A stretch of DNA of 64,000 nucleotides from CATOSP01 sp965216155. GTDB taxonomy: Bacteria > Chloroflexota > Dehalococcoidia > Lucifugimonadales > UBA3495. Below are positions 24,366 through 33,462 of this stretch, in pieces (positions within the stretch are counted from its first letter, which is position 1; each line of letters opens with the position of its first letter). Under the pieces are notes generated by a model. That model did no database searches. It saw only the letters and a program-made list of their open reading frames with translations, and was not told the DNA's origin. The stretch covers positions 1,240,001-1,304,000 of the forward strand of contig CBDCFD010000007.1 of assembly GCA_965216155.1 (NCBI GenBank), given 5' to 3'. The translations under genes and the position numbers were made by a program.

Positions 24366-25262
24366 CTACAATTCTTGTCCAGTGATGCGGCGATGGGCCT
24401 CCAGGTAACGCTCCTTGGTCTTTTCCACGATGTCCTGGGGCAACTCAGGCGCCGGAGGCTCACGGTCCCAGCCCTGGGACGTCAGCCAGTCGCGGACAAA
24501 TTGCTTGTCGAAACTGGGCAGCGATTTGCCCGGTTGATAGCTTTCGGGGTCCCAGAAACGGCTGGAGTCCGGGGTCAGTAACTCGTCGATCAGGATAAGC
24601 TCCCCATAGAGTAACCCAAACTCCAATTTGGTATCCGCCAGGATTACACCCCGGTCCTTGGCGTAGTCGTGGCCGAAAAGGTATACCGCCTTGGTCAACT
24701 CCTCCAGCCTGCCGGCCAGTTCTACGCCCACCATGTCTATAACCTCAGCCTCGGACATGTTTTCATCATGGCCTTCCTCGGCCTTGGTGGTTGGGGTGAA
24801 CAGCGGTTCCGGGAATGGGTCGCCGTCCACCATCCCCGTAGGCATGGGCCTGCCGGAGACCGTACCGCTCTTGCGGTATTCGGCCCAGGCCGAGCCGGTG
24901 ATATAGCCGCGTACAACACATTCTATGTCGATGCGCTCCGCCTTCCTGACTATCATCGCCTGTCCGGCCACATCTTCAGGCAACCCGGTTACAAATTCGT
25001 TGCCGCTAAACTGAGATGCCCCGTCCGGGGCATCGGCAAGGGCAATCAGGTGATTGGGGACGATATGCCGGGTCTTGCTGAACCAGAAGCCGGACAGGCT
25101 GTTGAGCACACGCCCTTTGTTGGGTATCCCCGTAGGCAACACCACGTCGAAGGCCGAAATCCGGTCGGTAGTCACCATCAAAAGCGTGTCGTCGTCAACA
25201 CTGTAGGTATCCCGCACCTTTCCCCGGTGGACGCGATTCGGGAGTTGGGTCTCCAGTAACAT
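24366..25262 (-). CDS. purC: SAICAR synthetase
   Basis: This 298-residue enzyme joins CAIR with aspartate in purine synthesis. Signatures are RGKVRDTYSVDDDTLLMVTT, DRISAFD, ECVVRGYITGSAW and LIDELLTPDSSRFWD. ATG at 25262 is six bases after AAGGAG. It lies in the minus-strand pur cluster downstream of purB. Confidence 0.95.
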   Translation of the reverse strand: MLLETQLPNRVHRGKVRDTYSVDDDTLLMVTTDRISAFDVVLPTGIPNKGRVLNSLSGFWFSKTRHIVPNHLIALADAPDGASQFSGNEFVTGLPEDVAGQAMIVRKAERIDIECVVRGYITGSAWAEYRKSGTVSGRPMPTGMVDGDPFPEPLFTPTTKAEEGHDENMSEAEVIDMVGVELAGRLEELTKAVYLFGHDYAKDRGVILADTKLEFGLLYGELILIDELLTPDSSRFWDPESYQPGKSLPSFDKQFVRDWLTSQGWDREPPAPELPQDIVEKTKERYLEAHRRITGQEL

Positions 25263-25353
25263 CAATCACTCCTTCCCCAACGATCGGTGGACCGGCTGGC
25301 GCCCCATGGCTGTGCGAAGTAGGGTGTTACCGGCCAGGGCTGGGTTTGCCGGG

Positions 25354-26664
25354 CTAGACGGAGACTTTCTCCGCAACGAGGCCAAGGCGTTGGAACGTGT
25401 CGTCCACATAGCGGGTGTAGTAACCGTAGTCAAACAGTTCTTCCAGTTGTTCGTTAGAAAGGTACGGTGCAATTTCCTGGTCGGACTTGATAAGGTCCCG
25501 GAAGTCCTTCCCAAAGTCCCATCCCATCATGGCGTTTCGCTGAACGACGTCGTAGGCGTCCTCACGGGCCAACCCCTTGTCCACCAGCGCCAGCAGGACC
25601 CGCTGGCTGAAGATCAAGCCGTTGGTACTCTCGATGTTCGACCACATCCGGTCCGGATAGACCCGCAGGTCCGCGACGACGCGAGTGAATATGCTCAGGA
25701 TGTAGTCCAAGGCCAGGCAAGCATCGGGCAGGATGATCCGCTCGGCGGAGGAGTGGCTTATGTCCCGCTCTCCCCAGAGAGCCACGTTCTCCAATGCGGT
25801 AACGCTGTGTCCACGTATCAGCCGGGCCAGCCCGCAGATGCGTTCGGCCAGCTCAGGGTTTCGCTTATGGGGCATGGACGAGGAGCCTTTTTGCCCCTCG
25901 TCGAAAGGCTCCTCCAACTCCCGTATCTCGGTCCGCTGGAGGGACCGGATTTCGGTTGCGAATTTTTCAAGGGAGGCGGCGATGAGGGCCAGAGTCAGGA
26001 CGAAGTGGGCGTAGCGGTCCCTCTGCACAATCTGGTTGGACACCGCCGCGACTTCCAACCCAAGCAGTTGACAGACCCGGTCTTCCACAGAGGGAGGGAC
26101 GGTGGCGTGTGTGCCCACCGCTCCGGAAATCTTACCGACGCGCACTGAGTCCAGCGCCGCGACCAGCCTGACACGCTGTCTGCGCATCTCCTCCCACCAG
26201 AGGGCGGCCTTCAGGCCGAAGGTAATGGGTTCGGCGTGAACACCGTGGGTCCTGCCCATCATAATGGTGTCTTTGTGGGAGATGGCCAACCGCTCCAGCG
26301 CCCCGATGGCATTGTCCATGTCTTGGAGCAGCAGGTCTCCAGCTTCGATTAGCTGCAAGCCCAGCGCCGTGTCCAGCTTGTCGGAGGACGTGAGCCCCAA
26401 GTGGAGCCAGCGGCCTTCGGGGCCGATGCCCGCCGTGATGGATGAGAGGAAGGCGTTGGTCTCGTGGCGGACCGTTTCCTGAATGTTCATCATGCGTTGG
26501 TGGTCGTATTTGGCATGGCGCAGACGTTCCATGTCTTCCAGGGGAATCACGCCTTCTTCGGTCCAAGCCTCGCACACGGCCAACTCGACCTTCAGCCATA
26601 GCTCATACTTGTTTTCATCAGACCAGACGCGTTTCATCGCGGGGCGGGAATACCGGTCGATCAC
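25354..26664 (-). CDS. purB: Adenylosuccinate lyase
   Basis: This 436-residue enzyme acts twice in purine synthesis, releasing fumarate from SAICAR and from adenylosuccinate. The fumarase-superfamily signature GSSSMPHKRNP is present, as are GRTHGVHAEP with the catalytic His region and SSDKLDTALGLQL. It starts with GTG at 26664, sharing GTGA with the stop of the upstream HAD gene, and GAGGAGG precedes it. Confidence 0.95.
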   Translation of the reverse strand: MIDRYSRPAMKRVWSDENKYELWLKVELAVCEAWTEEGVIPLEDMERLRHAKYDHQRMMNIQETVRHETNAFLSSITAGIGPEGRWLHLGLTSSDKLDTALGLQLIEAGDLLLQDMDNAIGALERLAISHKDTIMMGRTHGVHAEPITFGLKAALWWEEMRRQRVRLVAALDSVRVGKISGAVGTHATVPPSVEDRVCQLLGLEVAAVSNQIVQRDRYAHFVLTLALIAASLEKFATEIRSLQRTEIRELEEPFDEGQKGSSSMPHKRNPELAERICGLARLIRGHSVTALENVALWGERDISHSSAERIILPDACLALDYILSIFTRVVADLRVYPDRMWSNIESTNGLIFSQRVLLALVDKGLAREDAYDVVQRNAMMGWDFGKDFRDLIKSDQEIAPYLSNEQLEELFDYGYYTRYVDDTFQRLGLVAEKVSV

Positions 26665-27422
26665 GGGTGGGCCTCCTCATCGTTTGCAGCGCCATCCGCC
26701 CCGGCAGCCTTCGGAGTTCTGGCCTGGGGGATGGTGGTCTCGTTGTGGGCTATTTCTCTCAGGGCTGAAAGGACATCCTGGAAGTCTGCGAAGGGGCGAA
26801 AGGGTATCCCGGCACGGGTACACTCTTCAGCCAGCGTGCGGTGGGCGAACACCAAATCAGCTTTTTCCGCAGCTTCGAAGTCGGACATACCGTCGCCGAT
26901 GTAGATTACGTAGTGGCCTTGTTCCTGGAATTTGTCAACCACGGCACCCTTGGAGTTGCCCAGGTCCTGTCTTCCGGAATAGGCGTAGCGGTACTCGTAG
27001 CTGATGCCGTTTGGCGAAAAGCGGGTATTGACAGCGTAGACGGGGACATGGGTGAGACCGTTGCCCTCGATCAAGGCCTCGATGTAGAAATCCAGACCCG
27101 CACTGACCACCGCCAAGGGAACGCTATGCTCCCGGCAATAGCGCCACAGGTCACCGAAATGGGGACGAAGGTGGGCGTTTTGCTTTACATAACGCTGCAT
27201 TATAGAGCGATCGGCCAGGATATTGTGGAACACAATCTCCTGGTACTCCTTGAGGGTGAGTTCCGATTCCCGGAACCGCTGGCGCACCTCATGCCAGGAA
27301 GGGTCTCCGAACCGGTTCAACAGAAGTTCGGCGACATTTTCGACGGCGGCCGTGTCGTCGAAGTCGGTGAGAACCGCCGGACCGGTGCTAGCGTTCGCGG
27401 AGCTGGCGTCGATATTCCTCAT
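26661..27422 (-). CDS. HAD-family phosphatase (MtnX/phosphoserine phosphatase-like)
   Basis: This 253-residue protein has the HAD motifs DFDDTAAVENVAE (motif I), VVSAGLDFYI (motif II) and IGDGMSDFEAAEKADLVFA (motif IV). The layout resembles MtnX of the methionine salvage pathway, but no other salvage gene is near, so the substrate is open. ATG at 27422 lies within the end of purE; the reading could start further upstream. It overlaps purB by four bases. Confidence 0.82.
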   Translation of the reverse strand: MRNIDASSANASTGPAVLTDFDDTAAVENVAELLLNRFGDPSWHEVRQRFRESELTLKEYQEIVFHNILADRSIMQRYVKQNAHLRPHFGDLWRYCREHSVPLAVVSAGLDFYIEALIEGNGLTHVPVYAVNTRFSPNGISYEYRYAYSGRQDLGNSKGAVVDKFQEQGHYVIYIGDGMSDFEAAEKADLVFAHRTLAEECTRAGIPFRPFADFQDVLSALREIAHNETTIPQARTPKAAGADGAANDEEAHP

Positions 27423-27846
27423 AAGCCTGTCTGATCTCGTCGTACTTGAGCCCCAAAATCTCCGCCGCGAAATATGCGGCATTGCGAGCGCCCCACGACC
27501 CCACGGCCATGCAAGCAACCGGGATTCCCGGTGGCATCTGAGAAATAGCCAGCAGGGCGTCCATACCCTTGATCTCGCTGGAGGCCAGGGGAATACCTAT
27601 CACCGGGAGAGTGGTCCAGGACGCCAACACTCCTCCCAGCGCAGCGGAACCCCCCGCTGCTGCGATGAGCACTTCCAGTCCCCGGTCCCGGGCAGTCGTG
27701 GCATATTCCTGCACCCGCTCGGGAGTGCGGTGGGCCGACATTACCCGGACTTCATAGTCGATATTCAACTGTTCCAGGGTATCTACTGTGTCCTTCACCA
27801 CCGGTTCGTCGGTGGCGCTACCCATGATAACACCTACTAGTGGCAA
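27388..27846 (-). CDS. purE: 5-(Carboxyamino)imidazole ribonucleotide mutase
   Basis: This 152-residue enzyme converts N5-CAIR to CAIR. Visible signatures are VIMGSATDEPVVKDT, VMSAHRTPERVQEYA and AAAGGSAALGGVLASWTTLP, including the active-site His of SAHR. The start is TTG at 27846. purK, which makes N5-CAIR, is not in this window. Confidence 0.95.
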   Translation of the reverse strand: MPLVGVIMGSATDEPVVKDTVDTLEQLNIDYEVRVMSAHRTPERVQEYATTARDRGLEVLIAAAGGSAALGGVLASWTTLPVIGIPLASSEIKGMDALLAISQMPPGIPVACMAVGSWGARNAAYFAAEILGLKYDEIRQAYEEYRRQLRER

Positions 27847-27870
27847 CGCTTGGCCCCCTCAGTGCGTATC

Positions 27871-28326
27871 CTATAGTTCCAATAGTTCCAATTCGTCTCG
27901 AAACGCCTGCATTAACGCGGCCTCGAGGGCTTCGCGTTCAGGGCGAATGTCCACTCCGTTTACCTGCAGGTACGTGCCGTCTTCGGACACGCCCACGTCG
28001 ATGGCTATCTCGCATTCGCCGCCTTCGTTCCAGGACAGGATGGCGGCGATCAAGTCGCCCTCTTCATCGTCATCTTCGCCTTCGATGACGATGTCTTCCT
28101 CGTCCTCCTCCCACGACACGATGGTCTCCACCTCGCCTGCCCCATCGAGCAGAACGTTGTTCATGTCGGCCAACAACGCGGAGATACCCAGGTCATCGGC
28201 CGTGCGGGAGATATCCTCCCGCTCACGATGTATATCCGCTTCCTCTTCTTCGGCCAGACGCCGACGCTCCGCCCGCGTCTCAGCCAACTCATCCTTGAGT
28301 TCCGCTAAAGAGTCTTGCCACGCCAT
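27871..28326 (-). CDS. Hypothetical acidic protein in the pur cluster
   Basis: This 151-residue protein begins with a charged coiled coil (ELKDELAETRAERRRLAEEE) and has an acidic middle (SWEEDEEDIVIEGEDDDEEG). A beta-rich end reads GTYLQVNGVDIRPEREALEA. ATG at 28326 is chosen because GGGGGGA stands five bases before it; the frame is open to a GTG at 28368. I recognise no family. Confidence 0.6.
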   Translation of the reverse strand: MAWQDSLAELKDELAETRAERRRLAEEEEADIHREREDISRTADDLGISALLADMNNVLLDGAGEVETIVSWEEDEEDIVIEGEDDDEEGDLIAAILSWNEGGECEIAIDVGVSEDGTYLQVNGVDIRPEREALEAALMQAFRDELELLEL

Positions 28327-28381
28327 GTAGTCCCCCCAGCCTAGTCCAGTAATATGAGTCTCTTCCACCCGATAGCCCGGG

Positions 28382-28978
28382 TCATGCCTCCCGGCGATGC
28401 ACGGGCCGGGTCACTGCGTATGCGAATTCGTCCACCGAACGAAAGTCCGGCAATCCCACTCTGGCGCGCACTATCTGTAGCGCCTCAAGCAGGTCCATGT
28501 ATCCCATGCCAAGGTTTCTACCGCGCAGACCGGGATGGTACATACCCGCCATACGCAAGAGCCGTTCGGCATGGGTGGTCCAGACCGCAAAAAGCCCCGG
28601 GTCCCGAAGACACATAAGATAGGAAAAGAATTGCTTCCCTGCACCCGCAAGCTTGAAGCCGCCGTCTTCCGCCGCACACTCCTCGAATCGTCCTTCCAGC
28701 TTGGTCTCATCGTACAGTAGGAAATCCAGAGAATCCCGGATTTCCCCGATAGGATTCGTCTTGAATTCCTTCCCCTGGTTCGAAGCGGATCCCCGGTACA
28801 GGTCCGCAGCCTGTTTCTCCGATAGGAGAAGCAAAGCTGATTCGGTGAGCCATGTGGAGAATTCCTCGCTCCGCTGCCAACGCCGTTTTCGATAGGCGTC
28901 CATTCGGCCCTCTTCCAAGGCTTTCCGGTAGGTGTCTCCCAGAGCTACCCAGTTATAGGCGCTGTGCCGGGTTGCCAT
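28382..28978 (-). CDS. Hypothetical helical protein overlapping purD
   Basis: This 198-residue protein is mostly helical. The segment around residues 80-150 (GEIRDSLDFLLYDETKLEGR, FKLAGAGKQFFSYLMCLRDP, LFAVWTTHAERLLRMAGMY) recalls a module I know from McrB-like and other restriction proteins, in which a GxGxxxxSxLL turn is followed by W(N/T) and xxALKxLG. That likeness is from memory. GGAGGGGAGG precedes the ATG at 28978, which lies 34 bases inside the end of purD, so it is co-expressed with the pur genes. Confidence 0.6.
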   Translation of the reverse strand: MATRHSAYNWVALGDTYRKALEEGRMDAYRKRRWQRSEEFSTWLTESALLLLSEKQAADLYRGSASNQGKEFKTNPIGEIRDSLDFLLYDETKLEGRFEECAAEDGGFKLAGAGKQFFSYLMCLRDPGLFAVWTTHAERLLRMAGMYHPGLRGRNLGMGYMDLLEALQIVRARVGLPDFRSVDEFAYAVTRPVHRREA

Positions 28979-30258
28979 GTGGCAGCCCTCCCCTCCACGG
29001 CTCCGATATCTGTGCGGTGGTGCGCTCCTTCGAACGCCATCCCACCCAATCTATGATACGCGGCAGAGCGGGCCTGCGCCAGAGACCGGCCGCTCCCCAC
29101 CACAGTGAGGACGCGGCCTCCACTGCTAACTACCCTAGACCCGTGCTCGTCTTCAACCAACCGGGTGCCCGCGTGAAAAACCACCGTATCCGGCGATTCG
29201 TCCGAGAGGCCCGTTATCTCGAAACCTGTGTCATAGGACCCGGGGTAACCACCGGAGACCATGACTATTCCAACATGGGAACGCGCGTTCCACTCGACGG
29301 TCAGTCCATCTAAAGTACCCTCGACACATGCGGTCATCAGTTCGAGAGGGTCGGTAACGAGCTGCGGGATCAGCACCTGGGTCTCGGGGTCTCCCAGCCG
29401 GCAGTTGAACTCCAACACCCTAGGGCCGTTTGGTGTAAGCATGATCCCGGCATAGAGGACTCCCCGGAAAGGCGTCCCCCGGTCCGCCATGCTTCTTATC
29501 ACCGGCTCCATGATGGAACGGTTGATCTCGCGGGAAAGCCTTTCGTTCCAGAAGTCCGGGGGAGCGAATGATCCCATACCCCCGGTATTTGGGCCCTCAT
29601 CGCCGTCGCTAAGCCTTTTGTAATCGCATGCGGCAACCAGGGACGACAGATGCTCACCGTCGCTGAACCCAAACACGCTCACTTCCGGGCCGGTCAATAG
29701 CTCCTCGATCACCACAGTATCACCAGACGCGCCAAAGATCCGGCCGGTCATACATGCGCGGACGGCGAACGCGGCGTCTTCCGGGCCGTCGCAAAGCCAA
29801 ACACCCTTGCCTGCCGCCAACCCATCGGCCTTGACCACGACCGGGCCACCGTGATGTCTCAGGAAGTCCAAGGCCGCCTGCTCTTCCCGGAAAGCGCAGA
29901 AGTCGGGACAGGGTACGCGAGCCTCGCGCATCAAATCAAGGGCAAAACTCTTGCTGGCCTCGATTTGCGCGGCGGCTCCGGTAGGGCCGAACGCCGGGAT
30001 ACCGGTCAGTGCGAGCCGGTCCACCAGACCTGCGGCCAACGGGACCTCGGGACCGACGACTACCAGGTCAACCGCAAACTCACGGGCGGCCTTCTCGATG
30101 CCGTCCAGGTCTTCAGGTGAGACATCCAGGTTCTCGGCAATCCGGGCGGTGCCGCCGTTGCCATTCGCAACCCAAAGCCGGGTCAAGCTCGGGCTCTGGG
30201 ACATCCTCCAGGCGATGGCATGTTCGCGGGCGCCGGAACCTACTAACAGGACTTTCAC
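28945..30258 (-). CDS. purD: Phosphoribosylamine-glycine ligase
   Basis: This 437-residue ATP-grasp enzyme makes glycinamide ribonucleotide. It begins KVLLVGSGAREHAIAWRMSQ and contains VVKADGLAAGKGVWLC in the ATP-grasp core, DYKRLSDGDEGPNTGGMG and RVLEFNCRLGDPETQVLIPQ near the metal site. It is the first gene of the minus-strand pur cluster seen here. Confidence 0.95.
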   Translation of the reverse strand: MKVLLVGSGAREHAIAWRMSQSPSLTRLWVANGNGGTARIAENLDVSPEDLDGIEKAAREFAVDLVVVGPEVPLAAGLVDRLALTGIPAFGPTGAAAQIEASKSFALDLMREARVPCPDFCAFREEQAALDFLRHHGGPVVVKADGLAAGKGVWLCDGPEDAAFAVRACMTGRIFGASGDTVVIEELLTGPEVSVFGFSDGEHLSSLVAACDYKRLSDGDEGPNTGGMGSFAPPDFWNERLSREINRSIMEPVIRSMADRGTPFRGVLYAGIMLTPNGPRVLEFNCRLGDPETQVLIPQLVTDPLELMTACVEGTLDGLTVEWNARSHVGIVMVSGGYPGSYDTGFEITGLSDESPDTVVFHAGTRLVEDEHGSRVVSSGGRVLTVVGSGRSLAQARSAAYHRLGGMAFEGAHHRTDIGAVEGRAATWQPGTAPITG

Positions 30259-30276
30259 TAAACGATCAACTCCGAA

Positions 30277-30567
30277 TCAAGGGGACAGTTCTTCAGCCAG
30301 CCAGACATCTTCGGATAACTCTCCCAGGCAAATGATGTCAACCCCTTCATCCATCACGTATCCCGTAACCAAGTGCGCTTCGGTCTCCGCGATTTCAAGT
30401 GACGTTTCCCTGGAAGGAGAAATCACTCTTATCCAGGAATCAGCCGTCGACCCTGGTTGTTTCCCCATCACCTCAATCGTTACGCCAGGATGCCGGTCTA
30501 CGAGTTCCCTCATAAACCTCTCAACCACTTTTTCTACGAGCTTATCTCTGCTGGTTCGTTCACACAT
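30277..30567 (-). CDS. Hypothetical protein, 96 residues
   Basis: The protein has a helical start (SRDKLVEKVVERFMRELVDR), a beta-rich core (GVTIEVMGKQPGSTADSWIR) and an acidic end. Its ATG overlaps the stop of the preceding short gene by eight bases, and purD follows 18 bases later. No family is recognised. Confidence 0.5.
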   Translation of the reverse strand: MCERTSRDKLVEKVVERFMRELVDRHPGVTIEVMGKQPGSTADSWIRVISPSRETSLEIAETEAHLVTGYVMDEGVDIICLGELSEDVWLAEELSP

Positions 30568-30831
30568 TGCGATTAATTTCCGCGATCATTTCTCCACCAA
30601 GCTCGCAGATCGAGCCACGCAGCGTCCCGCATAGGAGGCATTGACCTCGGTTCTCCTGGAATAGTCGGCGCGAAGGCGGGTGCTCATAACGTACCGCCAA
30701 TCGGCACCATCCTGGGCGGTAAACCGATAACCTGACCGGCAGAACTCCTGAAGAAACGCTTGGTGGAGTTGCTGGTGGTCCCATCGGTCCCTGCGGCGGT
30801 TTCGAACGTTTTCCAGTAACAGAATGGTCAC
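30560..30831 (-). pseudogene. Short cysteine-motif protein with a frameshift
   Basis: The start (MTILLLENVRNRRRDRWDHQ) runs from ATG at 30831 through RYVMSTRLRADYS. At about 30660 the frame changes to QENRGQCLLCGTLRGSICEL and ends GGEMIAEINRNV at 30560. Joining the two needs one extra C in a CC run. The CxxC and later Cys could bind zinc. The restored protein would have about 90 residues and overlap the next gene, suggesting a coupled pair. The function is unknown. Confidence 0.45.
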
Positions 30832-30834
30832 ATG

Positions 30835-30859
30835 ATAAAGGGCGTAGTAGGCCCTTTAT
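30835..30859. repeat. Perfect hairpin, 9-bp stem
   Basis: ATAAAGGGC and GCCCTTTAT are separated by GTAGTAG. No T run follows on either strand, so it is not a standard terminator. The stretch from here to 30974 holds no gene. Confidence 0.6.
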
Positions 30860-30974
30860 GCCGCCGCGCTCTCAGGGTCTCCGTTGTTAAGGGCTAATCG
30901 AGCTGTGTCCAGGTAGCGTCTCGACCTGTCAAACGTTCTGCCGATGGATGGGTCCAGCACTCGCTACGGCGCCC

Positions 30975-32546
30975 CTACTCCCATTCAATAGTGCCGGGAG
31001 GCTTGCTGGTGATGTCGTAGACCACTCTGGTCACGCCGGGGACTTCGTTGACGATCCGGTTGGAGATGCGTGACAGGACCTCGTAGGGAAGCCTAACCCA
31101 GTCGGCAGTCATGGCGTCTTCGCTGGCCACCGCGCGGATGGCGCAAACGTTGCCATAGGTGCGGTAATCGCCCATCACACCGACGGTGCGACTGTCGCTC
31201 AGTACGGCAAAGCTCTGCCAGAGCTCGTTGTAGAGGTTGGCGTTCTTGATCTCGTCGATGACGATCCAGTCGCAAGCACGCACCATATCCAGCCGCTCGC
31301 CGGTCACCTCGCCGATGATGCGGATTGCCAGGCCGGGGCCGGGGAAGGGCTGCCGGTATACCATCTCGTGGGGGAGGCCGAGGGCCAGTCCAACATCGCG
31401 CACCTCGTCCTTGAACAGGTAACGCAATGGCTCCACGAGCTTGAGGCTCATGTGTTCCGGCAGGCCTCCCACATTGTGGTGGGACTTAATCCGGGCGGAT
31501 GCTCTATTCTCCGGGGTCTCGCTCTCAATGACGTCCGGATAGAGAGTGCCCTGGGCAAGGAAATCGGTCTGCCCCAGCTTTAGGGCGGTCTCCTCGAAGA
31601 CCCGGATAAACTCCTCGCCGATGACCTTTCGTTTCTGTTCCGGGTCGGTAACACCGCCCAACTGGGTTAGGAACCGTTCGGTCGCCTCTACGCAGATCAG
31701 GTTAAGCCCCAAGTTGCTGCGGAAAGTGTTTTCCACTCGCTCGGGCTCCTGCAATCTGAGCAGGCCGTTGTTGACGAAAATGCACGTGAGGCGGTCACCG
31801 ATCGCTTCGTGGACCAGCATGGCGGTCACGGCCGAGTCAACGCCACCGGATAGAGCGCAAATCACTTTGCCATCCCCCACCTGTTCCCTGATCCGGTCGA
31901 TGGAGTCCTTGACGAAGTTTCCGGCGGTCCAGGTCCCTTCGCAACCGCAGCAGCGGGTCAGGAAATTTTCGAGGATGGACACACCGAGCAGTGTGTGTAT
32001 GACTTCCGGATGGAACTGGAGCCCGAAAATACGGTCTCCGTCGCTAAGGGCCGCGATGGGAGAGTTCTCGGTGAACGCCAGGCTGCAAAAGCCGGGGGGA
32101 AGCTCGGCAACTCTGTCGCCATGGCTCATCCATACCTGAAACGAAGGGGGGAGATTATGAAACAGCGGGCCGCTCGATCCATCCTGGTGAAGGGAGGCTG
32201 CCCCGTACTCCTGCTGCAATCCCGGGACCACCGAACCGCCGAGTTGGTGCACCAAAGCCTGCATCCCGTAACAGATGCCCAACACCGGCAGACCCTTCTC
32301 GAAGACCCAGTTGGGTACCGTGGGCGCTCCCGGTTCGTAAACGCTGGCGGGACCGCCAGTGAGGATGACGCCCTTGGGCTGGATGTGGCGTACCGATTCC
32401 CATGTGCTGGAAGATGTGACGACTTCCGAGTAGACTTTTAGCTCGCGGATCCGACGGGCGATTAGGTGGCTGTACTGGGAGCCGAAGTCGATGACCACGA
32501 TGCCTTCGGTCACTGCTCTGGAACTATTCTCGGCCTCTGCGCCCAT
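30975..32546 (-). CDS. guaA: GMP synthase (glutamine-hydrolysing)
   Basis: This 523-residue enzyme converts XMP to GMP. The N-terminal glutaminase has the nucleophile motif GICYGMQ and the His-Glu pair in GLQFHPEV. The ATP-pyrophosphatase domain has the P loop ALSGGVDSAV. The C-terminal dimerisation domain has PFPGPGLAIR and ends KPPGTIEWE, as is usual. ATG at 32546 follows GGAGG closely. Confidence 0.96.
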   Translation of the reverse strand: MGAEAENSSRAVTEGIVVIDFGSQYSHLIARRIRELKVYSEVVTSSSTWESVRHIQPKGVILTGGPASVYEPGAPTVPNWVFEKGLPVLGICYGMQALVHQLGGSVVPGLQQEYGAASLHQDGSSGPLFHNLPPSFQVWMSHGDRVAELPPGFCSLAFTENSPIAALSDGDRIFGLQFHPEVIHTLLGVSILENFLTRCCGCEGTWTAGNFVKDSIDRIREQVGDGKVICALSGGVDSAVTAMLVHEAIGDRLTCIFVNNGLLRLQEPERVENTFRSNLGLNLICVEATERFLTQLGGVTDPEQKRKVIGEEFIRVFEETALKLGQTDFLAQGTLYPDVIESETPENRASARIKSHHNVGGLPEHMSLKLVEPLRYLFKDEVRDVGLALGLPHEMVYRQPFPGPGLAIRIIGEVTGERLDMVRACDWIVIDEIKNANLYNELWQSFAVLSDSRTVGVMGDYRTYGNVCAIRAVASEDAMTADWVRLPYEVLSRISNRIVNEVPGVTRVVYDITSKPPGTIEWE

Positions 32547-32808
32547 GTCCTCCAGATTCTTGGCAATCTGAAGATAGGTGGAGATTTCCAGATGATCGCT
32601 GGCTGAAACCCGCCTGCCGTGGGGTAAATTCCCTCCTACCGTGGCAGCACCTCCTCTACCCTGCAGCGGGGTTTGGGTCTAGGGTCGATGCGGGTATTAT
32701 AACCATGTTCCGAGTAGTCGTATAGGCGTGTTTATTATCATAACCTTACTGCGTTTGGCGGGTAACCCCTATGGTATACTCGCCCCAGAAACCGGACTGA
32801 CAGACGGG

Positions 32809-33459
32809 ATGGGAGCAACCCTGAAAATGCCTAGTCAGGGAAACCGGGCAGCGGCCAGCGTGCAGTTGGACCGGATCCAAAAGGCAGTCGATACCCTCAA
32901 TCGCGGGGGGGTCGTGGCGTTCCCCACCGACACACTTTACGGTCTGGGAGCCGACATTTTCAATGCGGCGGCGATCGAATCGGTCTTCGAGATCAAGGAA
33001 CGGCCCGGCGGTCTGGCGCTCCCCGTTTTGATCGACGGTTGGGACCAACTGGAAATGGTTGCGGAGGACGTCCCGCCGGGAGCAAAGGCTTTGACCGAAC
33101 GGTACTGGCCCGGGGCTTTGACCCTGGTTGTCAAGAAGACCAAACAGGTCTCAGACCGGGTAACCGCCGGGGCTTCGACCGTGGCGGTGCGAGTCCCGGA
33201 CCACCCCGTTCCTCGCGCGATCGCCCGGCTGCTCGGCGGACCGATTACGGGGACGAGCGCCAATATCAACGGTCAACCCGACCCCAGGACGATTGGCGAG
33301 TTAGAGTCTCAGATCGGGGGGAGGGTGGACTACCTCGTAACCACTGGGCCAGCCCCACAGGGCACGGCGTCGACAATAGTTGACATAACCGGGACATCAC
33401 CCAAGCTCCTCAGGGAAGGGGCAGTCCCTTTTGGAGCTATCCTGGAGGTGCTAGGCTAG
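32809..33459 (+). CDS. TsaC/Sua5-family threonylcarbamoyl-AMP synthase
   Basis: This protein of about 216 residues makes threonylcarbamoyl-AMP for tRNA t6A. Core motifs are GGVVAFPTDTLYGLGAD, KERPGGLALPVLI, YWPGALTLVV, VAVRVPDHP and PITGTSANINGQP. The C-terminal Sua5 domain is absent, so it is the short TsaC form. The exact start is uncertain: ATG 32809 or ATG 32827. It is followed within three bases by the CAP-domain gene. Confidence 0.88.
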   Translation: MGATLKMPSQGNRAAASVQLDRIQKAVDTLNRGGVVAFPTDTLYGLGADIFNAAAIESVFEIKERPGGLALPVLIDGWDQLEMVAEDVPPGAKALTERYWPGALTLVVKKTKQVSDRVTAGASTVAVRVPDHPVPRAIARLLGGPITGTSANINGQPDPRTIGELESQIGGRVDYLVTTGPAPQGTASTIVDITGTSPKLLREGAVPFGAILEVLG

Positions 33460-33462
33460 GTC

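Noticed and set aside
32547..32808. Possible riboswitch between guaA and tsaC
   Set aside because: The leader is G/C-rich with several hairpins, but none of the purine or PRPP aptamer blocks could be recognised.
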